A DNA stretch of 64,000 nucleotides from Flagellimonas amoyensis (GTDB lineage Bacteria; Bacteroidota; Bacteroidia; Flavobacteriales; Flavobacteriaceae). Positions 54,052-63,365 of the stretch are shown piece by piece (the stretch's first letter is position 1; the number at the start of each line of letters is the position of its first letter). Made by a program: the position numbers and the translations under genes. The stretch is taken from the NCBI RefSeq assembly GCF_003058265.1, contig NZ_QBUK01000002.1, forward strand, positions 310,001-374,000, given 5' to 3'. The notes below the pieces were generated by a model. The model saw only the letters and a program-made list of their open reading frames with translations. It was not told where the DNA came from and did not search any database.

Positions 54052-55524
54052 TTAAAATTTACGGGACCAAATGTTCGGCCAACGTTCGATGACCACTTTG
54101 GTCTGGGTGAAAAATTCTATGGCGTGTTTTCCTTGTCCGTGCAGATCACCAAAGAAGCTATCTTTCCACCCACTGAACGGGAACTGTGCCATGGGTGCAG
54201 CAACACCGATGTTGATCCCAATGTTTCCTGCATCTGCCTCGTTCCTGAACTTTCGGGCGTTGGCACCACTTGTGGTGAACAGGCATGCCATGTTCCCATA
54301 GCTTCCATTGTTCACAAACTGAAGGGCTTCCTCTATATTTTTCATGTGGACCAGGCTCATGACCGGACCAAAGATTTCGGTCTTGATCAATTCCTTGTCC
54401 AAAGCCACGTTCTCCAAGATGGTCGGTGTAAGAAAATTGCCTTTTTCATATCCTGAAATCTTTGTGTTCCTACCATCCAAAAGGGGTTTTGCCCCTTCAT
54501 CGATCCCTTTTTGGATAAGGCCTTCTATACGGCTCTTACTTTCCGCTGTGATGACAGGTCCCATATCCACATCTTCCAGACCATAACCTGTTGTTCGGGT
54601 CTTCACGGTTTCGTATAGGGCATCTTTGATCACTCCCTTATCATCTCCCACAGTGATTATGGTGGATGCAGCCAAACATCGTTGACCTGCACAACCATAG
54701 ACCGAATCGGCAATGATCTTGGATGACATCTCAATATCGGCATCGGGCAGAACAACAACTGGGTTCTTTGCACCACCTTGGGCCTGCACCCGTTTTCCAT
54801 GGGCCGTTCCTTTGGAATAGATGTATCGAGCAACCGGGGTACTTCCCACAAAGCTTATCCCTTTCACAATGGGATGCTCCAGTAGGGCATCCACAGATTC
54901 TTTTCCACCATGCACCAAATTGACCAATCCCGCAGGCATGTCCAATTGATCCAACAACTCAAAAATCTTCATCATGGTCATAGGGACCTTTTCCGATGGT
55001 TTTACGATAAAGGCATTACCCGTTGCAATGGCGTATGGTAAAAACCAGAAAACGATCATTCCCGGAAAATTGAACGGGGTGATACAGGCCGATACGCCCA
55101 AGGGTTGACGGATCATCATTTCGTCGATACCAGTGGCTATGTCCTCAATGATATCCCCTGCCATCAGCATAGGGGTTCCACAGGCCACCTCCACATTTTC
55201 AATGGCCCGTTGTATCTCTCCCAACGATTCGCCCCTGGTCTTGCCCGCTTCCTTGGTAATGATTTCGGCCAATTCTTCCCTATTGTCTTCCAACAAGGTC
55301 TTTAAATGATAGAGTACCTGTACCCTTTTCATGACCGGAACCTTGCTCCATTCCCTATATGCCTTTTGGGCGGCCTGTGCCGCTTGGTCCACGTCTTTTG
55401 CCGTATTTGGACCGCTGGGAACATGTGCCAATACTTCTTGTGTGGCAGGATTATATGCCGGTATCGAATCCTTTGATACGCTTTCGGACCATCGTCCGTC
55501 GATGTAATTCTTTAAAATGCTCAT
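54052..55524 (-). CDS. mmsA: CoA-acylating methylmalonate-semialdehyde dehydrogenase
   Basis: A 490-residue aldehyde dehydrogenase of the MMSDH/IolA class. Catalytic cysteine lies in [15 protein letters not shown]-binding blocks are [15 protein letters not shown] and the KPSEKVP segment, and the [15 protein letters not shown] block is typical. In the inositol pathway it turns malonic semialdehyde into acetyl-CoA. It starts 32 bases after the transporter stop, within the operon. Confidence 0.9.
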   Translation of the reverse strand: MSILKNYIDGRWSESVSKDSIPAYNPATQEVLAHVPSGPNTAKDVDQAAQAAQKAYREWSKVPVMKRVQVLYHLKTLLEDNREELAEIITKEAGKTRGESLGEIQRAIENVEVACGTPMLMAGDIIEDIATGIDEMMIRQPLGVSACITPFNFPGMIVFWFLPYAIATGNAFIVKPSEKVPMTMMKIFELLDQLDMPAGLVNLVHGGKESVDALLEHPIVKGISFVGSTPVARYIYSKGTAHGKRVQAQGGAKNPVVVLPDADIEMSSKIIADSVYGCAGQRCLAASTIITVGDDKGVIKDALYETVKTRTTGYGLEDVDMGPVITAESKSRIEGLIQKGIDEGAKPLLDGRNTKISGYEKGNFLTPTILENVALDKELIKTEIFGPVMSLVHMKNIEEALQFVNNGSYGNMACLFTTSGANARKFRNEADAGNIGINIGVAAPMAQFPFSGWKDSFFGDLHGQGKHAIEFFTQTKVVIERWPNIWSRKF

Positions 55525-55556
55525 TTTATTGTTTTTAAACTAATTCTTTCTTTTTA

Positions 55557-57155
55557 TCAAGAGTTGCTACCCAATAGTACATAGATCAATACTGTGACCA
55601 AACAAAGACCAATGGACATTGCCTTGGTGTATTTCCATGAGGTGAGATTGACCGCTCCCACGTCCGTTATCTCATAATCATCCGTTCGGGGGTAAAAGTG
55701 TGATACAATGAACATAAGGGCCACATTCAACACAAATTCAATGCCCCACAGATGCACAAAATGAATTCCGTGTCCTGTATAGATCCAAGACATGAAAATG
55801 TAGAACAAAAGCCCAAAGACTAAAGCCACCTTGGCCCCTGTTGCAGACACGCGTTTCATGAAGAAACCTGCCAATAAAATAGAGGCTATGGGGATGAAAT
55901 AGATACCGTTCAGCTCCTGTAGCAATTGGTACAGTCCATCTGGGGCATTGGCCATCAAGGGTGCGGCAAAAATGGCGACCACGGCCAAAATTGCAGAGGT
56001 GGCCTTGCCCACGACCACGAGCTTGCCGTCACTGATGTCCTTATTAATGTGTTTTTTTACGATATCGATACTGAAGAGTGTGGCCACGGAATTCAGGACC
56101 GAATTGAAGGTACTCAACACTGCTCCCATGATAACGGCCGCAAAGAACCCGATCAACCAAGTGGGAAGCACTTTTTTCACCAGTTGTGGATAAACGCTGT
56201 CCTGGTTACCATAAAAGCTATCCTGAAAATAATAGAAACAGATTACCCCGGGCAATACGATGATCAATGGGATCAAAATCTTGAACAAACCTGTCAACAA
56301 CAGTCCTTTTTGGGCCTCCTTCAAGTTTTTCGCCCCAAGCGCCCTTTGGATAATTGTCTGGTTCATGCCCCAGAAATACAACTGATTGATGATCAACCCC
56401 GTGAACAATACTTCAAATGGAAGCACAGAATCTGGAGCCCCTATAACATTGAACTTTTGGGGAGCAAACTCATACACTTCGGTAAGCCCATCCAACACAT
56501 TGCCTCCACCAATGGCCATCAAGGCCAAAATAGGAATGAGCAGACCTCCAATCAAAAGTCCGAATCCGTTGATGGTATCCGAAAACGCTACGGCTTTCAG
56601 CCCTCCAAAAATGGCATAAATGGACCCGATTGCACCTATGATCACCACAGTGATCCAAAGTCCTTCGGTTTTGCTGATGCCCAAAATTTCCGAAACCCCG
56701 AACAGGCTTTCAATACCAATGGCACCGGAATATAGGACAATGGGCAACAGGGTGACCACAAAGGAAAAAATAAGGATGACGGCTACCAACGATCGGGTAA
56801 AACTGTCAAAACGGTTCTCCAAAAACTGAGGAATGGTAGTAAGCCCCATTTTCAGGTATTTGGGTACAAAAAAGACAGCGGCCACCACCAAGGCGATGGA
56901 AGAGGTGACTTCCCAGGCGATGACGATGAACCCGTTCACATAGGAGTTACCGTTCATGCCTATCAAATGTTCCGAGGATATGTTGGTCAGCAACATGGAA
57001 CCTGCGATCACGGTTCCCGTTAGGCTCCTTCCGCCCAGAAAATAACCATCTGAAGAAGTAAGGTTGGTTTTCCGAAGGCTGAGCCAGGTAAAAAGGGCCA
57101 CTCCCCCTGTAAAAAGGATAAAAGAAGCCAATATGATGATCAAATCTGAATTCAT
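55557..57155 (-). CDS. Sodium:solute symporter (SSS family), inositol uptake inferred
   Basis: A 532-residue inner-membrane symporter with about thirteen to fourteen hydrophobic helices and the family sequences GYFLGGRSLTGTVIAGSMLLTNIS and FGGLKAVAFSDTINGFGLL. SSS members co-transport sugars, polyols or vitamins with sodium. As the only transporter inside the inositol operon, myo-inositol is the likely substrate. Confidence 0.85.
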   Translation of the reverse strand: MNSDLIIILASFILFTGGVALFTWLSLRKTNLTSSDGYFLGGRSLTGTVIAGSMLLTNISSEHLIGMNGNSYVNGFIVIAWEVTSSIALVVAAVFFVPKYLKMGLTTIPQFLENRFDSFTRSLVAVILIFSFVVTLLPIVLYSGAIGIESLFGVSEILGISKTEGLWITVVIIGAIGSIYAIFGGLKAVAFSDTINGFGLLIGGLLIPILALMAIGGGNVLDGLTEVYEFAPQKFNVIGAPDSVLPFEVLFTGLIINQLYFWGMNQTIIQRALGAKNLKEAQKGLLLTGLFKILIPLIIVLPGVICFYYFQDSFYGNQDSVYPQLVKKVLPTWLIGFFAAVIMGAVLSTFNSVLNSVATLFSIDIVKKHINKDISDGKLVVVGKATSAILAVVAIFAAPLMANAPDGLYQLLQELNGIYFIPIASILLAGFFMKRVSATGAKVALVFGLLFYIFMSWIYTGHGIHFVHLWGIEFVLNVALMFIVSHFYPRTDDYEITDVGAVNLTSWKYTKAMSIGLCLVTVLIYVLLGSNS

Positions 57156-57185
57156 TGGTTGGTTTGTTTGTTTAGTTAAAGCTGG

Positions 57186-59045
57186 CTATAGGTAATATTT
57201 TTGGGTCTTTTTGTTGTTCTGATAAGCTTCATAAGATTTTTTGACCGCTTCTTTTTCAGAGACCTCGGCCACAGCCACATCCCACCATGCAAAACCGGGC
57301 ACCCCTTTTTTGCGGTCCACTTCAATGTAGATCACCGTTGTCCGGTCTATGGTCTTTGCTTTTTTCAGGGCTTCTTTCAAGCCCTCCACATTGGGCACTT
57401 TGATTACATGGGCACCCATGCTGGCCGCGTTTGCCGCATAATCGACCGGCAACAACCCTCCGTCCAGTTGGGAGGTCTCTTCATTTCTGTATCGGTAATA
57501 GGTGCCAAATCCTTCACTTCCCAACGAAGCGGACAATGACCCTATGCTGGAATACCCATCGTTGTTCAATAGGATTATGGTGAGTTTCTGCTTTTCCTGG
57601 ATCGAGGTGACTATTTCTTGGGACATCATCAAATAACTGCCATCACCTATCATCACATATATTTCGCTATCGGGTCTTGCCATTTTGGCCCCCAAGCCAC
57701 CTGCTATCTCATAGCCCATACAGGAATAGCCATATTCCAGATGAAATCCCTTGGGATCCCTGGTCCTCCAAAGTTTGTGGAGGTCTCCCGGCAAGCTGCC
57801 CGCTGCACAAAGAACAATGTCCTTGGCTTCGGAAAAATTGTTCACGGCACCGATGACCTCTCCTTGGAACGCAGGGGTTTCGTTTCTTTCGGTATAGATT
57901 TCGGACACAAAGGCATCCCAACTTTGGTTGAGTTGTTCAACTTTGGTCCTGTAGGCATCACTTACTTGAAAATCCGTAAGGCGTTGGTCCAATTCTTCCA
58001 AGATCGCTTTTGCATCCCCCACCAAGGGCAATGCCCCGTGCTTGAACGAATCAAATTCTGCAACATTGATGTTGATGAAACGGACATCCGGATTTTGAAA
58101 CCCCGATTTGGATATGGTAGTAAAGTCACTGTACCGGGTACCAATACCAATGACCACATCGGCCTCTTTGGCCATTTCAATGGCCCCTGGAGTACCCGTG
58201 ACCCCCACTGCCCCCAAATTTTGGGACATATCATAAGGCAGGGATCCTTTACCTGCATAGGTTTCCGCAACAGGAATCCCCGTGCGACCTACAAACTTTT
58301 GCAGTATCCCGGTCGCACCACTATAAATGGTACCGCCACCGGCTACAATATAGGGTTTCTTACTTTTTTGAATCAATGAAACTGCCCTTTCCAATAAAGT
58401 CCGATCGGGCATGGTCCTACCTATGGTCCATACTTTTTTCTGGAACATTTCACTGGGAAAATCAAAGGCTTCTGCCTGGACATCCTGTGGAATGCTTAGG
58501 GTAACGGCCCCTGTTTCGGCAGGGGAAGTGAGTACCCTCATAACCTCAGGTAAGGCCGTGATCAATTGTTCGGGACGATTGATTCGGTCCCAATATTTTG
58601 ACACGGGTTTGAAACAATCGTTGACCGATATATCTTGGGTAGCACTGGATTCCAACTGTTGTAGGACCGGGGCCACTTGCCTGGTGGCAAAAATATCGCC
58701 AGGTATCAGTAGAACAGGAATCCTATTGATGGTTGCCAATGCCGCTCCGGTCACCATATTGGTGGCCCCAGGACCAATCGATGTGGTACAAACAAAGGTT
58801 TCCAAGCGATTCTTTACCTTCGCATAGGCCACTGCTGAATGTACCATGGCCTGTTCGTTCCGTGCCACATAGAAAGGGAATTCCGGATCTTGGTGCAGGG
58901 CCTGCCCCATTCCTGCCACATTACCATGGCCCAATATCCCAAAGCATCCGGCAAAAAACTTGTGTTCAACCCCGTCCCGCTCCACATATTGGTTCTTAAG
59001 ATATGTAATGGTGGCCTGGGCCACAGTCAATCGTATTGTTTTCAT
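57186..59045 (-). CDS. iolD: 3D-trihydroxycyclohexane-1,2-dione acylhydrolase
   Basis: A 619-residue thiamine-diphosphate enzyme. The GDGSYLMM segment and a downstream NNDG form the ThDP-binding motif; the N-terminal Glu-bearing PYR domain and a middle nucleotide-like domain (GGGTIYSGA) match IolD. It hydrolytically opens the inositol-derived ring to 5-deoxy-D-glucuronate. Length matches the family. It follows iolC after 70 bases. Confidence 0.92.
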   Translation of the reverse strand: MKTIRLTVAQATITYLKNQYVERDGVEHKFFAGCFGILGHGNVAGMGQALHQDPEFPFYVARNEQAMVHSAVAYAKVKNRLETFVCTTSIGPGATNMVTGAALATINRIPVLLIPGDIFATRQVAPVLQQLESSATQDISVNDCFKPVSKYWDRINRPEQLITALPEVMRVLTSPAETGAVTLSIPQDVQAEAFDFPSEMFQKKVWTIGRTMPDRTLLERAVSLIQKSKKPYIVAGGGTIYSGATGILQKFVGRTGIPVAETYAGKGSLPYDMSQNLGAVGVTGTPGAIEMAKEADVVIGIGTRYSDFTTISKSGFQNPDVRFININVAEFDSFKHGALPLVGDAKAILEELDQRLTDFQVSDAYRTKVEQLNQSWDAFVSEIYTERNETPAFQGEVIGAVNNFSEAKDIVLCAAGSLPGDLHKLWRTRDPKGFHLEYGYSCMGYEIAGGLGAKMARPDSEIYVMIGDGSYLMMSQEIVTSIQEKQKLTIILLNNDGYSSIGSLSASLGSEGFGTYYRYRNEETSQLDGGLLPVDYAANAASMGAHVIKVPNVEGLKEALKKAKTIDRTTVIYIEVDRKKGVPGFAWWDVAVAEVSEKEAVKKSYEAYQNNKKTQKYYL

Positions 59046-59115
59046 TCGTCTTTCTTATTGGTTATTTCTGATGGGATGCTCAGCACACTACCTCTTCTTC
59101 ATTACATCCCTTTGC

Positions 59116-60129
59116 TCAAAACCCTCCTTTGCCCTGTATGAATTTTAATGATTCCTCCAGAGTGGGCATAAAATTGGCACAGCCTTTCTTGGTCACTACC
59201 TGTGCTCCACTGGCATTGGCCATACGGCATGCTTTGTACAGGTCCCATCCTTGAAGCAGACCATACAGAAACCCACCTGCGAATGCATCCCCTGCTCCCA
59301 AGACATTCAATACCGTTACTGGGAACCCGGGCACATCGGTACGGGAGCCATCTTTGGAATAGATGCTTACCCCGTCCGCGCCTCTCTTTACCAATAAGGT
59401 CTCTATTCCTGAGGAAAGCAACCATGCTATCGATTTTTCAATGTCCCCTTTGATTTCGGGGGCTGATATCTGTTGATCTTTTATGACCACTTGTGAGGCT
59501 TCGCTCAAGGTTGCGGCCAATATTTCCTCCTCGGTACCAATGGCAATCTTCACCTTGGGCAAAATGGCCCTTACCGTGATCCCAAAGGCCCTGTAGTCGT
59601 GCCATTGATCGGCCCTAAAGTCTAGGTCCAACACAATGTCCACTCCATTTTTCTGTGCTATCTCCGCAGCAAAAAAAGTAGCACTCCTCGTGGGTTCTAT
59701 GTTCATGGCCGTACCGTTGATGAGCAATATCTTATGGTCCTCGATCTTGGCCCTGAGCACATCATCAATATCCACTTGACTGTCCGCCGCATTGTCTCGG
59801 TAATAGACCAAGGGAAATTTATCTGGGGGTTCAATCCCCAAAACAACCGCACTGCTGCGGGCACTGTTCTTGACGGGAATACAGGCCGTGTTCACGTTTT
59901 CCTTTTCCAGAAAATCGATGATAAAGCCCCCCACCTTGTCATTGCCCACGGCCGTGAGCAAACTGGCCTGGAGGCCCAATCGGGAGCAGGCCACTGCAAT
60001 GTTCAACGGAGAGCCCCCCACAAAGGCATCAAACCCTTTGATGTCGTTGAACGGGGAACCGATATTTTGGGAATATAGATCGATGGATGATCTACCAAAA
60101 GTTATGACGTCGTATTTTTTATTGTCCAT
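59116..60129 (-). CDS. iolC: 5-Dehydro-2-deoxygluconokinase (PfkB family)
   Basis: A 337-residue ribokinase-like sugar kinase. The start has FGRSSIDLYSQNIG and GGSPLNIAVACSRLG, and the C-terminal signature is GAGDAFAGGFLYGLL with the catalytic aspartate. It phosphorylates 2-deoxy-5-keto-gluconate in the inositol pathway. It starts 3 bases after iolB. Confidence 0.92.
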   Translation of the reverse strand: MDNKKYDVITFGRSSIDLYSQNIGSPFNDIKGFDAFVGGSPLNIAVACSRLGLQASLLTAVGNDKVGGFIIDFLEKENVNTACIPVKNSARSSAVVLGIEPPDKFPLVYYRDNAADSQVDIDDVLRAKIEDHKILLINGTAMNIEPTRSATFFAAEIAQKNGVDIVLDLDFRADQWHDYRAFGITVRAILPKVKIAIGTEEEILAATLSEASQVVIKDQQISAPEIKGDIEKSIAWLLSSGIETLLVKRGADGVSIYSKDGSRTDVPGFPVTVLNVLGAGDAFAGGFLYGLLQGWDLYKACRMANASGAQVVTKKGCANFMPTLEESLKFIQGKGGF

Positions 60130-60132
60130 TGT

Positions 60133-61008
60133 TTATGCTTTGTTCATTTCAGCCGTTACCAGTGGCAATCTATCATCTTTTGTTTTCCATGAGCCATAGA
60201 TCCACTCATGATCGGGATCTGTGGTATTGGCAAGGCATTGGTCCGTGCCCGCCAAAAAATTGAGGTAGTAGCAATGAAAGCCGTGTTCCGCGACCACAGG
60301 GTGAAATCCCTTTGGAATCAACACCACATTGTTGTGGCGTGGCCTTACAATTTCATCCAAGGAGCGGTCTGCCGTATATACTTGTTGTATGGCATAGGCC
60401 TCTGGTTTTTGAAATTTGTAGAAGTAGGTCTCTTCCTGTATGGGTTCCAGTACATTGCCTTCGTTGTCCACTATTCTTTCATCGTGCTTGTGGGCGGGAA
60501 ACGAGCTCCAATTGCCCGAAGGGGTATATACCTCACGGACCACGATCTTACTACACCCGAAACCCGGGGGCACCAAATCGTTGAATTGCCGGGTAGCATT
60601 GTCACCACCAAAAATTACGACAGGTGTTTCCTCTGGTGTCACAAATTTTGCGGGAAAGTCCCCGTCGGATTTGCACCATCCGTAGGCAATATCCAGCATA
60701 TCACTGGTGGCAGTCAACACAAAATTGCTATTCTTCGGGAGATACAGGGTATGTGCCACCCCATCAAAAACACTTGTTCGTCCATTCTGGGTCTCCCAAG
60801 TTCCTTTATCGCTCTCGACCTTGAAATTACCGCTCAAAAGAACAATGACCATTTCATTGTCCTCGGTCTTGTGTCCCCACTTTTCCCCTTTCTTCATTTC
60901 ACGTGCGCCAAAACTCAAATAGGTCCAATTTGCCGTTTCCGGGGTCACACTGTGGTAGATGCCCTTGGCCTGTTGGGGTTTGACCAATAGATGTGATTCT
61001 TTCTTCAT
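60133..61008 (-). CDS. iolB: 5-Deoxy-glucuronate isomerase
   Basis: A 291-residue bicupin enzyme with two cupin metal-binding motifs; the second shows FPAHKHDER, and the family block HGFHCYYLNFLAG lies near the C-terminus. It converts 5-deoxy-glucuronate to 2-deoxy-5-keto-gluconate. Its start overlaps the aldolase stop by 4 bases (ATGA), indicating translational coupling. Confidence 0.92.
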   Translation of the reverse strand: MKKESHLLVKPQQAKGIYHSVTPETANWTYLSFGAREMKKGEKWGHKTEDNEMVIVLLSGNFKVESDKGTWETQNGRTSVFDGVAHTLYLPKNSNFVLTATSDMLDIAYGWCKSDGDFPAKFVTPEETPVVIFGGDNATRQFNDLVPPGFGCSKIVVREVYTPSGNWSSFPAHKHDERIVDNEGNVLEPIQEETYFYKFQKPEAYAIQQVYTADRSLDEIVRPRHNNVVLIPKGFHPVVAEHGFHCYYLNFLAGTDQCLANTTDPDHEWIYGSWKTKDDRLPLVTAEMNKA

Positions 61009-61970
61009 TTTCTTGTGACTATTGTTTGTTTAGATCTCAATTTTTCTGCTTTGCCTGTTGCTCCCAACAAATCGAATTTTTGCAGCATGAACTTCTCATA
61101 TTCCTTGATATATTCCTTGCCAGGAAGAATGGGGTCGAACAGTTCGGGGCTGTTCTTGAAAAATTCCCTGTGTGTCCTTGTCCAAAGCAATCGGGTATCT
61201 GTCGCAATATTGATCTTGCAGACCCCATATTTTATGGATTTTACTATTTCTTCCGGCGAAACACCGGCTGCTCCTTCGGTCAGGTTTCCACCCGCATTGT
61301 TGATCCGCTCAATCTCTCCCATATTTACCGCCGACCCTCCATGCAATACGATGGGGAATCCTTCCAATCGATTTTGTATCTCTTCCAGGATATGGAACTG
61401 AATGCCCTGCCCCCCCGAAAACTTATAGGCCCCATGACTGGTACCCACGGCCACGGCAAGACTATCACAATCGGTGGCCCCAACAAAGGCGGCCACTTCG
61501 GAAGGTTTGGTATAGCAGGAGTGTTCTTCATCTATAGAGATATCATCCTCCACTCCCGAAAGAACGCCCAGCTCGGCTTCCACTACAATATTTTTGGCAT
61601 GGGCCTCCTCTACCACTTTTTTGGTCCTTGCCACATTGGTCTCAAAATCATCATGGGAGGCATCTATCATTACGGATTGGTAGTCCCCTGTCCTGATGGC
61701 ATCAAAGGCATGTTCCTCGTTGCCATGGTCCAAGTGTACCGAAAAGACCGTTTTGGGATAAATTTTCGCTGCGGCGCCAATCATGGCCGATAGCATCCCG
61801 GCATGTGCATAATTTCTCGCCACAGGGGTCAATTGTACCATGACCGGTGCATTTGCTTTTTGGGCAGCACTGAAAAGTCCGTGCACCTGTTCCATGGTAA
61901 AAACATTTACCGCGGCTATGGCATATCTCCCATAACAATCATCAAAAAAAACCTTTGGAGAAATTATCAT
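61005..61970 (-). CDS. iolJ: Class II aldolase of the inositol pathway (IolJ-like)
   Basis: A 321-residue class II fructose-bisphosphate-aldolase-like enzyme. Zinc ligands lie in VHLDHGNEEH and HGGSAVN; the phosphate-binding and substrate segments GVCKINIATDTR and VGTSHGAYKF are family-like. First gene of the operon, so it most likely cleaves 2-deoxy-5-keto-gluconate-6-phosphate into malonic semialdehyde and dihydroxyacetone phosphate. Promoter and LacI operator are immediately upstream. Confidence 0.88.
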   Translation of the reverse strand: MIISPKVFFDDCYGRYAIAAVNVFTMEQVHGLFSAAQKANAPVMVQLTPVARNYAHAGMLSAMIGAAAKIYPKTVFSVHLDHGNEEHAFDAIRTGDYQSVMIDASHDDFETNVARTKKVVEEAHAKNIVVEAELGVLSGVEDDISIDEEHSCYTKPSEVAAFVGATDCDSLAVAVGTSHGAYKFSGGQGIQFHILEEIQNRLEGFPIVLHGGSAVNMGEIERINNAGGNLTEGAAGVSPEEIVKSIKYGVCKINIATDTRLLWTRTHREFFKNSPELFDPILPGKEYIKEYEKFMLQKFDLLGATGKAEKLRSKQTIVTRK

Positions 61971-62039
61971 TTCTTTACTTTTTATTGGCTCATTATAAGC
62001 CTAATGCCAAGGGTAAAAGAACAAAAAAAAGCCTGTGTC

Positions 62040-62080
62040 CAAAAGTATTGCCCCTAAAACTGCATGCAAACGTTTGCATG
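62040..62080 (-). promoter_or_regulatory. Inositol-operon promoter embedded in a LacI operator
   Basis: CATGCAAACGTTTGCATG (62063-62080) is a perfect 18-bp palindrome with the central CG typical of LacI-family operators. On the minus strand TTTG (62070 to 62067) inside the palindrome, 19 bases, then TACTTTTG (62047 to 62040) match the Bacteroidota -33 and -7 consensus exactly. A bound repressor would cover the -33 element. The predicted start is about 62 bases before the aldolase ATG. Confidence 0.85.
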
Positions 62081-62095
62081 AAAATTAAGTCAACA

Positions 62096-63139
62096 TCAGC
62101 CAGAAATATCACTCAAATTTTCCCTAGATGATGCCCTGACCACCAGCTCCGGTTTAAAGACCTCAAGCCTGAAATCGTTCTTGGCACTTGTATCCTTTAT
62201 CCGTTGCAACAGGATCCTTGCGGACAACATCCCCAAACTATATACAGGTTGCCAAACGGTTGACAATGCCGGGGAAAAATAGGATGAGTGGGGTTCGTCA
62301 TCAAAACCGACTATTGATATATCCTCGGGTATCCTCAGGCCTATCTTCTTGGCCACATGAATGGCCGAAGTGGCTATGTTGTCGTTTACCGCAAAAATGG
62401 CATCCGGGGCATCTTCCATCTCCAAAAGCTTCCTCGCTGGCTTGAGACCGTCCTTATGCGAAAAACCCTTGACATGAAAAATATATTCTTCCCTTTTGGG
62501 GATCCCATTTTTCTCCAAGGCATCCAGATACCCCTGCAACCTATGCTTGGTCGTGCTCAGGTTCAGCGGTCCGCCCAGATGCGCTATTTTGGTGCAACCG
62601 GAACGGACGAGATATTCAACTGCCTGATATGCTCCGGAATAATCGTCCACCAACACCTTATCCGCTTCCAGACCGGGACAATCCCTATCGAATACGACAA
62701 CAGGCACATCATTGTTCTGGAGTCTGCGGAAATGGTCAAAATCCTTGGTTGCGGAAGAAGGGGATACCAAAATGCCATCCACCCTCATCTTCGACAATTT
62801 TTTGACCAGGGTCAACTCTTCTTCATACGACTCGTTGGAAAGACAGATCATAATGTTGTATTCCGATGGTCCGATCACATCCTGGATACCCGTGATGATC
62901 GCAGAAAAGAAATGACTGGTTATCTCTGGCACGATCACCCCGATGGTATTGGATTTTTTCTGCAATAGGCCCAATGCCATGGGGTTAGGCTGATAATCCA
63001 ATGCGTTTGCCAACTCTTTCACCGCCTTTTTGGTCTCCTCACCTATCGCGGGATGATCGTTCAGCGACCTTGAGACCGTTGAAGGTGATAAATTGAGCTT
63101 GGTTGCAATATCCTTGAGGGTTACACGTCCCTTTTTCAT
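62096..63139 (-). CDS. LacI-family repressor of inositol catabolism
   Basis: A 347-residue LacI/GalR regulator. The N-terminal HTH (VTLKDIATKLNLSPSTVSRSLNDHPAIG) is followed by the hinge helix and a periplasmic-binding-protein-like sensor (NTIGVIVPEITSHFFSAIITGI onward). It lies 15 bases upstream of the palindromic operator on the same strand as the operon, a typical local-regulator position. It occupies the place of IolR, which in other bacteria is a DeoR- or RpiR-type protein. The ligand is presumed to be an inositol-pathway intermediate. No such operator was found before its own gene. Confidence 0.9.
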   Translation of the reverse strand: MKKGRVTLKDIATKLNLSPSTVSRSLNDHPAIGEETKKAVKELANALDYQPNPMALGLLQKKSNTIGVIVPEITSHFFSAIITGIQDVIGPSEYNIMICLSNESYEEELTLVKKLSKMRVDGILVSPSSATKDFDHFRRLQNNDVPVVVFDRDCPGLEADKVLVDDYSGAYQAVEYLVRSGCTKIAHLGGPLNLSTTKHRLQGYLDALEKNGIPKREEYIFHVKGFSHKDGLKPARKLLEMEDAPDAIFAVNDNIATSAIHVAKKIGLRIPEDISIVGFDDEPHSSYFSPALSTVWQPVYSLGMLSARILLQRIKDTSAKNDFRLEVFKPELVVRASSRENLSDISG

Positions 63140-63365
63140 AACAGATCTGTATAAATCTTTACTTCATTTGATGTCGTTCGTCTTCCAAAATCAATAGCAA
63201 GACATCTTCTATTTTTTTGTTCGACCTGTATACAAAATACAACTAATTTTCCGATTCCATCCCACTAGGTGAGAACGATCAGCCTTCAATCCAGATGCAT
63301 TTTGCTACCCTGTCTATCCTTGACAAAAAACCAATGAACTTTACTTTTTCAAGTACTACCAGCCT
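63140..63365. other. Intergenic region upstream of the LacI gene
   Basis: This 226-base AT-rich stretch precedes lacI and follows the truncated right-edge gene. No clear promoter, hairpin or reading frame was found. Confidence 0.4.

Noticed and set aside
55926..56735. Long plus-strand frame antisense to the inositol transporter
   Set aside because: It is a shadow of a clearly coding membrane-protein gene on the other strand; its product is rich in His, Gln and Asn with no domain features.
62063..62080. Palindrome read as the lacI terminator
   Set aside because: It has no loop or T-run and contains a -33 element at exact promoter spacing, so an operator fits better.
62357..62968. 203-codon plus-strand frame inside the LacI gene
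   Set aside because: Antisense shadow of a full-length LacI regulator with an intact HTH and sensor domain.
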